Shown here piece by piece: positions 16,981 through 33,238 of a stretch of DNA of 64,000 nt; position 1 is the first letter of the stretch; each line of letters begins with the position of its first letter. The position numbers were made by a program, and so were the translations under genes. Source of the DNA: Desmodesmus armatus (Eukaryota; Chlorophyta; Chlorophyceae; Sphaeropleales; Scenedesmaceae); assembly GCA_007449985.2 (NCBI GenBank), contig VIIQ02000039.1, positions 558,001 to 622,000 of the forward strand. Reading direction: 5' to 3'. The notes below the pieces were generated by a model, which ran no database searches, was not told where the DNA came from, and worked only from the letters and a program-made list of their open reading frames with translations.

Positions 16981-17853
16981 ACGGGATGGGGGTTTGGCGT
17001 GGATGTGCATGGCAGTTTCAGCCTCTTGTAAAGCCCGGCGACGTTAACCCTGCTGCTCTGTAGGCAGCTGCTGCTGTCTAGGGCACGGCAACCCTTGCTG
17101 CTGCTTTGAGCAAGCACTGCTGGAATCTGTCGATGTACGGTCAGCGAGTACCGAAATGCAGGGGAGTCGAACCCCCAGCAGCACCGAGTGCTGCTGCATG
17201 ATGCCAATTAAATTGTGCCACGCTGAGCCTGGATGCATGGGGACGGGTCGCAAGGTTGTGCACAGGTAGACCGAAGCAAACATAACAGCATGTCCGGCTG
17301 CAACCCCGTGTGCTGCTGCCCTCAACGGGTTGGGCCGAAGGCAGCAGCAGGGGTGAGTGTCGAGTGGGGCACCATTCGGGGTCCTTGCGGCAGTTCCAAC
17401 CGCCAGGAACCTCCACATGGCCAACAGGTGAAGAGACATTGACTGAGCATGCCCCTGTGACAGACTTGCTGCTGGTGCTGCAAGCTGCCTGGGCTAGTCC
17501 TGCCTGGCCCTGTGCTCCCCCTATCACCTGTCTAATCCACCCTGGCCCGCTCCTGTTTGCTTCACAGCAGCCGGGCCCCTCCCGCCCTTTGTAAGCTGCC
17601 GAAGGCGATGTACAGACAGTGTACATCAACTAGGGGCAACTAGCTGCATCGCGACAGTGCGACACGATCTTCTCAGCACTCAAGCAACGGGCGTTCCCAT
17701 GCAGAGAGAAGTTGCTGGGTTTCGGGGTTCAAAAAACCGCAACAGCCCAGACAAACTGCGTCCTGAGACCGACTCCCAGACACATCAAGAAAGTGCATGT
17801 AACTTGAATTATCAGTTTGTTGATATGCGGCGACATCCCCAGACAGCAACAGC
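16981..17853. other. Intergenic, contains a tRNA T-arm-like motif
   Basis: No gene is supported. The minus strand near 17165-17185 contains GGGGGTTCGACTCCCCT, a T-arm/B-box-like sequence, next to a GCAGCAC/GTGCTGC hairpin. No matching acceptor stem was found, so it is not called as a tRNA. Confidence 0.35.
17027..17031 (+). terminator. Candidate TGTAA polyadenylation signal
   Basis: TGTAA lies 47 nt after the stop of the 14-17 kb gene. This is the common green-algal signal; placement is the only evidence. Confidence 0.35.
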
Positions 17854-20607
17854 ATGAGCAGAAGTCGTGCTCTCATGGCTTCACTCTCTGATGCTGAGCT
17901 GAGCCCGCTACCCAGGAACCTTTTGCAGAGCATATTGTCTTCCATCGACACATACACCTTGCACCGTGCAGCGTTAGTCAACAGCGAGTTTCGCGAGGCA
18001 GCTGCTGCTGTGCGGTCTGCTGTTCAGCTCCCCAGTGCCAGCAACAGCACAATCAGCCATCTGAAGGTGTACTTGCACCAGCATGGCTCTCACTTGACCA
18101 CTTTGAAGCTCCATGCAGCCCATGACAACTACTCCGGGCCTTGGAACCAGCTCCACACACTTCCTTCGCTTCCCAACCTTCAGCAGCTGAGCGTTGCTGG
18201 CTTCAACCTGCAGCTGGGGCCAAGCATCGAGAGCAGCGAGCCAGGAGTGCTGGCAGCACTTGCCGCTGCACCTGGTCCACGGCTGACGCTGCTAAGCATC
18301 GACCGATGCTACCTTCTGGACGGGCCCGGTGGGCTTTCTGGACTGGCATCGCTCAAGTCCCTCAAGCACCTGCATCTGGATGTTGAACACCACGTGTACA
18401 ACAGACCTTATCCTGCTTATGGACAGAACACCAGCACGGCACGCAATCCAGGCAACCTGCTGTCGGTGCTGGTGAAGCTGACACACCTGTCAATCGCCAT
18501 GACATCATGTTTCTCTTTGGAGCACCTCAGCTGCCTAACCGACCTGCAGGAGCTGCGTTTGCCTCATGGCGCCAGCAGCTACAAGCCTTCAGGCCCTACA
18601 GCCTTCCAGCACACCCACCAGCTGTCGCGATTGGACCTTGCTGAGTTTGAGTTTGAGGTCAGCACAAGCGCCATGCCCGGCCCAAGCCTCCACACCTACA
18701 CACTCACACACCTTGAGCTGAAGGTGGCTGAGGATTTTGATGCAGCTCTTCATCGTGCTGTCAAGAGTGCAGGTGCTGACTCTCTGCTGGGATCACTCAC
18801 ACAGCTGCAGCACTTGCGCCTGTACCAAAGCTTTGAACGAGACAGGGCCCTCACGCTGGGTGCCTCAGCGGCTGTGCTGGCGCAGCTTGAACAGATGACA
18901 CAGCTCACCTACCTGGAGCTTGAGTGTCTGTTTGACGAGGCTACACCCGCTGCCTCATTCTCAGCCATAACAGCCAGCAGCAAGCCTTGCAGTGCGGCAC
19001 CTTGCCCTTCAGAAAGGTGATGCTCGCGACCAAGTCCCCTTTGAGACCATATGGCAGCATGCTTTCGCGGCTGGACGGCAGCTACCAGAGCTGCACACAC
19101 TGAAAGTGGCAGGCCTCGCACGCTTTTCAGATGTTGACTGGATGGACACGCCATGCGACAGGAGCAGCAGCGATGCAAGTGCGCCCTCGGATAGTGACTG
19201 GAGACAGTCACTATCCGAGGACAGTTGGTGGCGGCCATGCAACAGGAGCAGCCTGCTCCGACTGTACGGCACAGTCAGTGACGCAAGTGCGCCCTCCTGG
19301 AAGGAGCAGTGCCTGGAGCGCCTGGCAAGCTGCTGTCCACACCTTCAACACCTGGACATCGTGCAGGCCCTGCCAGGACACGTGGAACTCGCCTCACTGC
19401 TGCACTTTGGTCACCTCACATCACTCACTGTGCAGTGCGTCAGTCGTGCAGATGCGTGGGACGTCCTGGCTGCGATGCCTGGCCTGCAGAGGCTTACAGT
19501 CGGCCACCCCCCAAAATGCGACGGCCCAAGCGTCCTGCCTGGCTGCATCACAGCATCAGGGCTGAGCCAGCTCTCAGCCCTGACATACCTCAACCTCATG
19601 GGCACAAGACAGTGGACACAAGCCACTTCGACAGCACCGGGCAGTATGAATGGGCTGAAAGAGCTGATTCTGCTTACAGGCAATTCCGCGTAACTGATGA
19701 CACGTTGGACGTCGTGGCTGGCCTGACCAACTTGCAGGAGCTGGTTCTACATGATCATGAGGAGATCACTGCTCAAGACATCCAGGAATTGACGGCCCTC
19801 AGGCAGCTCACTCGCCTGTTTGTGAAAAAGCCTCCGCCACCGGACAGATACCGGTGGAGGTACTCCGACACCGAGTCTTTCGGAAGTGATGTGGATCTAG
19901 ATCCACTGGATCTGCCGAGCATGGTGAGTGTGAGAGCAGCACTGCTAGCAAGCGGATGTGCACTCTGTTTGTTAAGGGTTGGCAGCGCTCATTATCCAAG
20001 CAGATATGCACGCCGTGCTGAGCTGTGACACAGTTCTTTCTGACGCCTGCTTGCGGCACAATTAAGATTGGTGTTGGGAGCACTTTGGCCTTGGATTTCT
20101 GGGCCAATTGCACTTTGCACTTACACAGATGCAGCTCCTGAACTCCCAACACATATGCAACCTCACCCGCCTGTTCAAACAACGGTTGAACTTTGTTTTG
20201 TGTTGCAGGAATGGGGCCGAGGCATCACATGCAACAAGCCCGTGTGGCCAGAGCTGCTGGAGCTGTTCCTTCAGTCAGAGTCCTCAAGCTACACGACCAA
20301 GCAGTCTGTGTTGGCCAACAGGCAGGCCCTGCTGGATACCCTAGGGCCTGAACTGGCTGCTGCACTGCCTGCACTGCCTCAGTGGATGCCCAACATGGCC
20401 TACTACGCGATGGGCGCTGAGTCCTTTGACATTGCGGCAACACAGAGGCCTGATCAGCTGGTATTTGCAGGCTTCGACCACGAGGATGATTTTGGCATCT
20501 TTGATGAGTATGACGGTGGGGACATTGAGACCACTGAGAGGTCGCACACGGCGCTTACCTTAAATAACGCTGATGAGTATGGAGAGGCAGCTGAGCAGCC
20601 AACATGA
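17854..20607 (+). pseudogene. LRR/F-box-like paralog 1, two frameshifts
   Basis: LRR proteins with an F-box usually act as substrate receptors of SCF ubiquitin ligases; that role is inferred only. The ATG at 17854 starts an F-box-like helix region (LPRNLLQSILSSIDTYTLHR, then ALVNSEFREA), followed by irregular LRRs of the xxLxxLxL type. The frame breaks near 18980-18991 after ITASSK. The repeats continue in the +1 frame (AGRQLPELHTLKVAGLARF) to about 19680, where a second shift returns to the first frame (FRVTDDTLDVVAGLTNLQEL). A clean donor at 19924 and acceptor at 20208 join the last exon, 20209-20607, which carries the family motif KPVWPELLELF and an acidic tail. Paralogs at 31.2 and 41.5 kb align across all parts. 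It is either a recent pseudogene or carries two base-call errors. Confidence 0.7.
19185..19220 (+). repeat. Perfect 16-bp inverted repeat inside the LRR paralog 1 reading frame
   Basis: The arms at 19185-19200 and 19205-19220 are exact reverse complements around a GAGA loop. The segment encodes SDSDWRQSLSED between LRRs. A short motif (GCAAGTGCGCCCTC) from the left flank recurs near 19282, so local duplication contributed to this insertion. Confidence 0.9.
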
Positions 20608-21440
20608 AGCTACAGCGACGAGGCGCAGCTGCCCATCGCAGCGGCCCCTCAGGTGGAGGAGATTCTGACAGAAGCCACAGCAATGCGGGATCGTCTGCCA
20701 AATTTGGTGCAGCTGCTGGCTGCACAGCCCGTGTGGCACTACCAGCCATACCGGCAGCCAGTGTACAGTGCTCCACCAGGACTCCTGACTGCTCTCATGT
20801 TCCAGTGAGGATTGCCAAGTTCTGCTTTTGGCGGCGTCCGCCAAGCTGCACACGGTGTCAGTGCCGTCCAGACATGATTTTGCAGTGATCGGTGACAGAT
20901 GCTCACTGCCAGGCCAGCAATGTCAAGGCCTGTGGCATCGGGTGCATTTGGGTGGGTGGACGCTTCATTCGCCTATGCTGTCCGTTTGTGTATGAGGTTG
21001 GCAGTTTGACATCAGCATTGGGTGACTCAGCTGGTGTCGTATGTTGCTTGCCTGAGCATTGAACCCTCATGCCACGTATTACACGGCGGTCATGTGCTGT
21101 GTGGTGATGGTCACGGTTTTTACAGTGTGCAACATGCTCAGCACTGCACAGCCCGGCTGCCCGGCATGGGGCCCAGATCTGACAATCGCAGTGACGCCCG
21201 ACACATGTTACTGCCAGTGCGGCTCATGCTTGTGGTGATAGTCATTTATGCACATGCGCACTGCATGTATGGCATGTGCAGCAGAATGGGTTGGCTTGAG
21301 CTTCATCACAACTTGTGAGGCTCTCAAGGGCCGTACTTGCGTTGCTGGGGGGGGGGGGGTTCTGGACAGTAGTGCAGTGTATGGCAAGCCACACACAGGT
21401 ACTTGCTATGGGGGTGGCAGTCATTGTATTTTATACCGAG
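20608..21440. other. 3' flank of LRR paralog 1, nothing recognised
   Basis: No open frame resembles a protein. A poly-G run lies near 21347-21359. The trinucleotide-rich repeat block starts just downstream. Confidence 0.5.
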
Positions 21441-21447
21441 TTTAGTG

Positions 21448-21950
21448 GTAGTAGTAGTAGTCAGTAGTAGTCAGTAGTTGCAGTAGTGCCGTAGGCGCTT
21501 GCAGCTTCTTCTGTCTGCATACATATCCACTTTTGCTTGTGAGCTTGCTGGTTTTCTTGCAGAATTGCAAGTCTGCATCGGCACTACCAGTGCTGACCGG
21601 GAGCTTTCTTAGCATTCATGCAGGAACGGAGCCAGAAACTGCATTACTTTCCCAGTTGTGCTGTTGAAATTTGCGCTGCAATGCCTCACCGCACAATATC
21701 AAGCTGCTCACTGGCCAGATCGAGATGAACTTCTGGAACAATCGGTGCCTTGTTTGTCACAGTAACCTGCGTGCCAACAGCTGATTAGCAACCAAAAAGC
21801 AAAGAGAACAGAGCGCACAGCTGCTCAGGGCTCGGGATCTGCGGCAACTCAGCCTGTGAGTGGGATCGGCACATGTTTCAGCATCCCTTGCTGGATATCC
21901 GCCCATGCCTCACCCAAGTGGCCTCCCTGCGCTGCCGGCTGCCTGGTCTG
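21448..21950. repeat. Diverged relic of repeat A
   Basis: It begins with GTAGTAG-type sequence and CAGTAGTCAGTAGTTGCAG, as the intact A copies do. It shares blocks such as GCAAGTCTGCATCG and, near 21857-21900, GTGGGATCGGCACATGTTTC. Many substitutions and indels separate it from the 23-30 kb copies, so it is an older member. Confidence 0.75.
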
Positions 21951-22429
21951 CAATGCCAAGACTGATGCAAGCACACCACTGCTGCGATTCTTATCTGCTG
22001 CACCCAGGGCTTATGCCCTAAAACACTCATTCAAAAGAAAGATCTGCACACCTCATTCTCGCACTCTCTCATTCAGCACCTCCACAAAATACGCTGTTAT
22101 CGCAATCAATCACGCATGCTGTCCTTTGGGCAATACTCTCACACACCCGCTGCTGTACTGCACATCTTTGACTTCATCAATCAACACACAACCAACCAAT
22201 CCAACTGCCTGCAACCTGTACATCTCTCGTGCCAAACAAACAAACACTGTGCAAAATCGTGCAGGGACACATGTCCCATACTCTCTCTTACTGCCACACA
22301 GCCACTCTGCCATACCACTGCTTCCACACTACATCCGCTTAGCCCCCCCTGGGGGGTGCATATCCACCATACGCATTTGCACTCACATGCCACACCTTTG
22401 AATGCACACCAATACCACTCTCATGCCAC

Positions 22430-22730
22430 AGGGGTCCATTGCTACTGCCACCTGGGTGCGTTGTCTGCCATGTGGCACTCAACATTGCTCACCACTTGTG
22501 CCACCAAGTCCACTTTCACTCTCACTCTCAACCATGATCACTTCTGCTGCCAATTTTTCACAGGGGCCAAGTACTGCTGCCGCCTGGGTGTGATTCCTGC
22601 CACATTGCACACAAAACTGCTCACTGCTTGTGTCACCAAAGCCTCACGTTCACTCTCACTTTCAACCACAGACACTTCTGCTGCCAATTTTTCACAGGGG
22701 CCAAGTACTGCTGCCACCTGGGTGCCTGGG
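22430..22730. repeat. Short tandem repeat, ~125-135 bp period
   Basis: About two and a half units share CTGCTGCCAATTTTTCACAG, GGGCCAAGTACTGCTGCC and CACTCTCACT-type motifs, with clear repeats near 22540 and 22675 and a weaker unit near 22440. No coding function is apparent. Confidence 0.75.
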
Positions 22731-22903
22731 AAAACCCATATTCCTCAATAATGCCAAACACTGTTCTCGCTCTGCGCACAAACACCTTTTCTGCTTGTCC
22801 CTCACCGTGCTGTCCATGCAACCATACTTCTGCTGCTACTACTACTACTGTGCTGCTGCTGTTTGCACGCAACAGCTTGCAATATGCATACGCCAAATGC
22901 AAG

Positions 22904-27282
<4,379 letters not shown>

Positions 27283-27319
<37 letters not shown>
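27283..27319. repeat. (GTA)n separating the two A/B arrays
   Basis: About 37 bp of pure GTA repeats between the third A copy and the first A' copy. Confidence 0.95.
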
Positions 27320-27320
<1 letters not shown>

Positions 27321-30055
27321 TAGCAGTAGTCAGTAGTTGCAGTAGTAGTGCACCTTGCAAACCATTCCTCTTCTGCACCTGCTTTGCTGCTGCTGGGGCA
27401 TGTTGGCAACCTGCTGCAAAACAGCAAGTCTGCATCGACACTTCCAACGCCTGTGGGCGCATCAGCTGCTTTCGTGCACCAACGGAGCCTTGAACGTGCA
27501 CTACTAAACCCACTCGATATAGCAAGGATTGCACCGTTGATTCTGCGCATTGCATGGCAGCGACTGCAGCATTCTGTTCTAGATCGTTCTGCTGTGGTGC
27601 CCTGCTTACTGCACCGAGGTGCAGCTGGCTAGTGGCACGCTGCACTGCTTCAGAGATAGCAACCAGCCTGGGTTCGGGGTCTCAGGTAACTCAGCCAAGC
27701 CAAGCGGCTGGTGAGTGGGATCGGCACATGTTTCAGCATCCCCTGCTGGATATCCGCCCATACCTCGCCCGAGTGGCCATCTCAAGCTGATGCCTGCTCT
27801 GCTTGCATGCCTTGACTGAAGCAAGCCTAACCGTGCCTGTTGTCTGCTGATCTGCATCAGGTAGTGAACCCTGTGCCCTGAATTCAAATGAGCTGTGCCA
27901 AGATGTCAACCCTCAACTGCTCCAATTCACTGCTGATTAGGGCATCATTGCTTTTTTGCCATGATTAGCTATTCTTGCCGTCTGTGTGAGGTCTGTCTCA
28001 CTTTCTGCTGTTGGCGCTTGGCGTACTGCATGGTTCGTGCTGGCCAGCCAGCTGCCGGTGTATGAGACTCCCACTCTCCACTCTTGCTAGATAGCTAATG
28101 CCAAATGCAAGGTAGTAGTAGTAGGAGTAGTAGTAGCCCTCCATCCACCCCTCTGCAGGCTTCACCTGCGGGTGGCCCATATGCGCTGCTATTACCAAAC
28201 AATGCAGTTGCAGCAGCGACTCTGGGCCACCCGCATGGGTGGCCACAGAGCCTACTACTGCAACATGTATTGCCGCAATACTATTGCGGTGCATGCCTGC
28301 TTGCACTTGGCACTGCATTGCACTGCACTGCACGGTGCATGGGTCATAGCCGTCTCAGCTGCAGCTGGTCTGCTACCTGCTGAAGAAAAGCAACCAATGT
28401 GCCCCAAGATGCATGCTGCCTGCTTGCTGATTTTTGGGCATGCCTACCTTAGATATCCTGCTATTGACGCATAATGAAGCATGCACGCGTTGGGTAGCTG
28501 CTGTGAAGGTTTGACATTGATTGCAGCCGCCATGGGCATGACCTGTGCACTTTGCTGTGTCACTGCTGTTTGTACGTGCGCACTTGCACCTGTGAGGCCG
28601 GTTGTTCTGTACTGTAGCTGGTTTTGGTTTGCTCCAGGCTAGCATACAGGCAGCTCAGTTCAGCATGGCGCCTAGGGCAGTATTCATACTGTCACACCCC
28701 GCAATACTGAGCATGTAAGCAAACCTGCTCATGCGCGCAGGGCTCCTGTTAGGGGCACAGCATGCACCGGATGCAGTCAGTACATGCCTCCAGGGCGGAC
28801 CTACGCAGGTGGTGTCATGCACCTGCCTCACATACGGCTCAAGGACAGCATAGCCGAGTACTACCATTCACAGTGCAGCAATGGGGCACCAATGGTGCCC
28901 TGCCCATGCTGGGCTTTACTTCTGCTGTTGCTGTGCTGGCTCGCCCCAACCCTCACGCAGCATGCTCTGCCTGCACTCGTGCAAGCTGTTGTTACTGCAA
29001 GGAGCTGCCTGTATTTGCTCTGCTGCATGCTGCAGCTTTACACTGCACCCCTAGGGGGCAGGGAGCACAGGCTGGCCCTGCTGCGTGCGCAGCTTTACTA
29101 TGCAGAACGTCAGCTGGCATGGGCATGGTGTGCATTTGCAGACAGTTCGCATCGAACAGCAGCCGAGGGGTCTCTCAGCTGCCTCATTGCTGTGCTGCCT
29201 TGCTGCTGTATGAGACCATACCCTGGCCAAGTGGTCACAAGTCCCCCAAGCCCGAAGTAGTAGTTAGCAGTAGTCAGTAGTTGCAGTAGTAGTGCACCTT
29301 GCAAACCATTCCTCTTCTGCACCTGCTTTGCTGCTGCTGGGGCATGTTGGCAACCTGCTGCAAAACAGCAAGTCTGCATCGACACTTCCAACGCCTGTGG
29401 GCGCATCAGCTGCTTTCGTGCACCAACGGAGCCTTGAACGTGCACTACTAAACCCACTCGATATAGCAAGGATTGCACCGTTGATTCTGCGCATTGCATG
29501 GCAGCGACTGCAGCATTCTGTTCTAGATCGTTCTGCTGTGGTGCCCTGCTTACTGCACCGAGGTGCAGCTGGCTAGTGGCACGCTGCACTGCTTCAGAGA
29601 TAGCAACCAGCCTGGGTTCGGGGTCTCAGGTAACTCAGCCAAGCCAAGCGGCTGGTGAGTGGGATCGGCACATGTTTCAGCATCCCCTGCTGGATATCCG
29701 CCCATACCTCGCCCGAGTGGCCATCTCAAGCTGATGCCTGCTCTGCTTGCATGCCTTGACTGAAGCAAGCCTAACCGTGCCTGTTGTCTGCTGATCTGCA
29801 TCAGGTAGTGAACCCTGTGCCCTGAATTCAAATGAGCTGTGCCAAGATGTCAACCCTCAACTGCTCCAATTCACTGCTGATTAGGGCATCATTGCTTTTT
29901 TGCCATGATTAGCTATTCTTGCCGTCTGTGTGAGGTCTGTCTCACTTTCTGCTGTTGGCGCTTGGCGTACTGCATGGTTCGTGCTGGCCAGCCAGCTGCC
30001 GGTGTATGAGACTCCCACTCTCCACTCTTGCTAGATAGCTAATGCCAAATGCAAG
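27320..30055. repeat. Second array, A'-B'-A'
   Basis: A' copies lie at 27320-28111 and 29264-30055 and are nearly identical to each other, with a handful of fixed differences from A (for example one missing base in CCTCTTCTGCACC). B' (28112-29263) is ~210 bp longer than B because of extra sequence around 28275-28530. Spacing between the A' copies is 1,944 bp. Like the first array, it begins and ends with A and is bordered by GTA microsatellites. Confidence 0.9.
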
Positions 30056-30300
<245 letters not shown>

Positions 30301-31185
30301 ATTGTGGTGCTGATTTGGCCTGGGGTGTTATGGTTATTGCCAACCATGGCTGACAGTCAGTGCTGACTGTGATCACATCATGATCATGACACTGTCAGTT
30401 GCTACTAGCCAACCGTTGGCTAGTTGTCTCGGAGACAAGCCAGGGCCATGATCAGAACAAGGGTACCTGTGGCTGTGGATGTAACTGTGCGGAGGGGCAG
30501 GAGCTTCAAGTTGTCGTCAGTGGCAGCATAGCAACCCAGCCAGTAATTTGAAATAGAGTGGAGATTTAGGGACTGCATGCTAATTCTGGAGTACACCTGT
30601 GCCACACACTACGGTAGGAGCACCACAGGACGCAAGCAGTTCAGCAAGTTCACCAGACAAGCTGCATGCAGCCATGTAATCGTGTGCGTGACGCATGGAG
30701 CTCCAAAGGTATCAAACAAAGGTGCAGGGAAATCCATCTGGCCGTCCGAGGGACCTTCACCCAGGATTGACGTGGCAATGACAATGTGACACAAAGGCAC
30801 ATTGGAGGGAACCCAAACGGCCACGAGTGCCGCTCAGATGTTGTAGTTGAAATATATGTTGTGTAAGAGGACTCGAATTCTTCCAAGAGCTTCTTGTCAC
30901 GTCCGACACGTGGCAGTTTAACGACAGCTGGCATTGTGCGCTCCGTATACGGGCTCGCCTAAGCATAACTGACCCGTTGCTGTGCCCGAGGAGTGTTTTC
31001 AACACTTGTATAGCGTACTGTGGCTCCAAGGCTCTGAACAGGTAAGCACACCGTTTCAACAGACTGGAACCACTGCTTCTCAAGAAAGGTCTAGGTCATG
31101 CTGACTGCCCTCCCTGAGCTTCTCGGATGAGTATAAGAGGCCACAAACGAATTCCTCTGTTCCCTAAGTGTGTTGCTGCCGCAGG
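30301..31185. other. 5' flank of LRR paralog 2
   Basis: No gene is supported. Palindromic segments occur here, including CTAGCCAACCGTTGGCTAG near 30406-30424. Several short minus-strand frames between 30609 and 31083 look like fragments of a decayed reading frame, but none matches a family I recognise. Confidence 0.4.
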
Positions 31186-32993
31186 ATGGCAAACGAAGCG
31201 CCCACAGCTGACGGTCCGTCAGCAACATCCCTGCTGTCGCTGCCGAACCCCTGCCTTGCGGCAGTGCTCACGTGTTTTGCTGAAGATCGTCACAGCTTCT
31301 TCAGCGCTGCAAGAACCCACAACAGGCTGCGTCAGGCAGCTGCGCTGGCACTGCCCAGCATCACAGTGGTTGTGCACAACCAGGAGCAGGCGGACAGCGT
31401 GCTGCTGTATCTGTCGAACCATGGCCAGCACCTGCACAGCGTCAGCATCAAGGGGGCTGAAGGAAATGCAATCACCCTCCGTCCCCAGTTTCCCGAAAAC
31501 ATGCAGCTCAACAGCTTCCGGCTTGAAGGGCTGCGCCTGCAGCTGCAGCCAGTCGGTGGTCTGGGCGCGCTGGGGCCTGCTCTCAAGCAGCTGCAGATTT
31601 CCAACTGCAAGCTGTTTGGCAACGACGGGAGGTTTGCAGCAGTACTGTCGCAGCTGCCTGGCTTAGAGCACTTGAGCATAGCATGTACCTACCAGAATAA
31701 CAGAGGCAGCATAACTGGGGTCCGCTTTCCCACCAGCATGCTGCAGCAGATGCCGCAGCTCACCCACCTCATGCTCTTTGGGGCTGAGCTGCTGGCTTCT
31801 GATGAGGACAGCCCCATTCCACAGCAGCAGATGTTGACAGGGCTGGTGGAGCTGCACCTTGCCTCCACTTTCCAAGAGGACAGAATGCCCAGCATCACAT
31901 CCAGCATGCTGTCAGGCGCAAGCCACATGACACGCCTGGGGTTGACTCGCTGCAGCTTCGAGGTTGACGCCCTTGTCGGCAAGAGCCAGCTGCAGCACGT
32001 GGACTTGAAGAGTTGCAGGATACATAATGGTACAGAGGGGCAGCCTGTCGCACATGCGCAGCTGTTGTCGCACCTGCAGCAGCTCGCGCAGCTGAAGCAC
32101 CTGGGCTTGGCAGGCAGCTTGGACGCTCCGGGTGAGGCCGACATCCCTGCAGCTGCCTTCTCCGCCCTGACAACCAGCAGCAAACTGCAGCACCTGAACC
32201 TCAGCAGCTGCATGCTGCTGGAGAACGCATGGCAGTACTTGTTCCCTGTTGGCAGGCAGCTGCCGCACCTCACCTCCCTGGCCATCACAAGAGTCAAGCA
32301 GCCTGCTGACAGTGCTGCTCTATGTCCTGAAGGCAGCCGCCTTGTCAGCTGCTGCCCTGGTCTGCGTTCCTTGGACATGCAGTACCTGCAGTACAGCGCA
32401 GACAGGCTGGCTCAGCTGCAGGGGCTGACCGGGCTGCACACACTGCGCCTGTCGACGCGTGGTCCAGCAGCACAGGGACTAGAGGCAGTGAGTCAGCTGA
32501 CTGGGGTAAGGGAGCTGGGCCTGTCTGTGCCTGACGTTCCTCAAGGGCTGTTGCTGCAGCTGACGCACCTGCAGAAGCTGACAAAGTTGGACTACACTGG
32601 GGCAACGAGCAGTGTCCGCTACACAACCCTGCGGCTGTCCGCTCAGGTGGGGTGCACCGGTGTTCCCGTGTCCCCATGCCCCTTCGCCTCCTGCAGCGTG
32701 TGGCTTGTATTTGTCGAGGAGCTTATGCAGCACACCATGCTGGCATGCAGAGTAATTGTTTTGTTGCAAACCAAACAAGTTGCTGCTGCTATTGAAGTTG
32801 GCATGAATGCTAGACCTGCGTCCTTCGCTTCGCCTATCTGCACTCTGTGCACTTTCCCACTACACACCACTTGGCACCTCGTTTACAGATTGGTATGCTG
32901 CTGATGCTGATCGTGTCTCTGACGTGTTGCTTTATGCAGGAGCCTGGTGACGAGCCTGTGTGGCGCCAGCTGCTGCAGCTGCACAATGCCTAG
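31186..32993 (+). CDS. LRR/F-box-like paralog 2 (intact)
   Basis: Two exons, 31186-32646 and 32940-32993, give 504 residues. The ATG at 31186 (MANEAPTADG) is chosen over an in-frame GTG at 31168. Residues ~15-60 form an F-box-like segment: LLSLPNPCLAAVLTCFAEDR, then FFSAARTHNRLRQAAALAL. About a dozen irregular LRRs follow, for example LQHLNLSSCMLLENAWQYL and GLHTLRLSTRG. The final exon, after a phase-0 intron, ends EPVWRQLLQLHNA, a motif shared with paralogs 1 and 3. It may act as an SCF-type receptor or another LRR scaffold; the sequence does not decide. It is the only one of the three family members here without a frameshift. Confidence 0.82.
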
Positions 32994-33238
32994 GATCAGC
33001 ACAGTAAGGGTGGCAGTGCTATGGGCTTGTGCAGGGTAGCCTACCTGGCTGGAAGCCGCTGGAGCAGCAGAGTGTCGACAGACGCTTGACGTGCAGACTC
33101 ACGTCACCGTGTGTGCAGCAGCAGCTGTCACAGCTGGTAGCAGCAGCAACACAGGCTGGAGGCTGTAGGGGATGTTGTGTGTGTGTGTGGGGGGGGGGGG
33201 GGGCAGCAGCGCTGCTGTGGCAGGAGTGAGGGTCACTG
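32994..33238. other. Junction between LRR paralog 2 and the retrotransposon
   Basis: This short stretch holds a (GT)n-poly-G tract near 33176-33203. No LTR-like sequence shared with the 3' side of the element was found, so the 5' boundary of the retrotransposon is not defined. Confidence 0.4.

Noticed and set aside
17150..17225. tRNA-like sequence on the minus strand (T-arm motif GGGGGTTCGACTCCCCT)
   Set aside because: No complementary acceptor stem, an implausible D-arm and an anticodon region that folds into a 3-nt-loop hairpin; at most a decayed tRNA-derived fragment.
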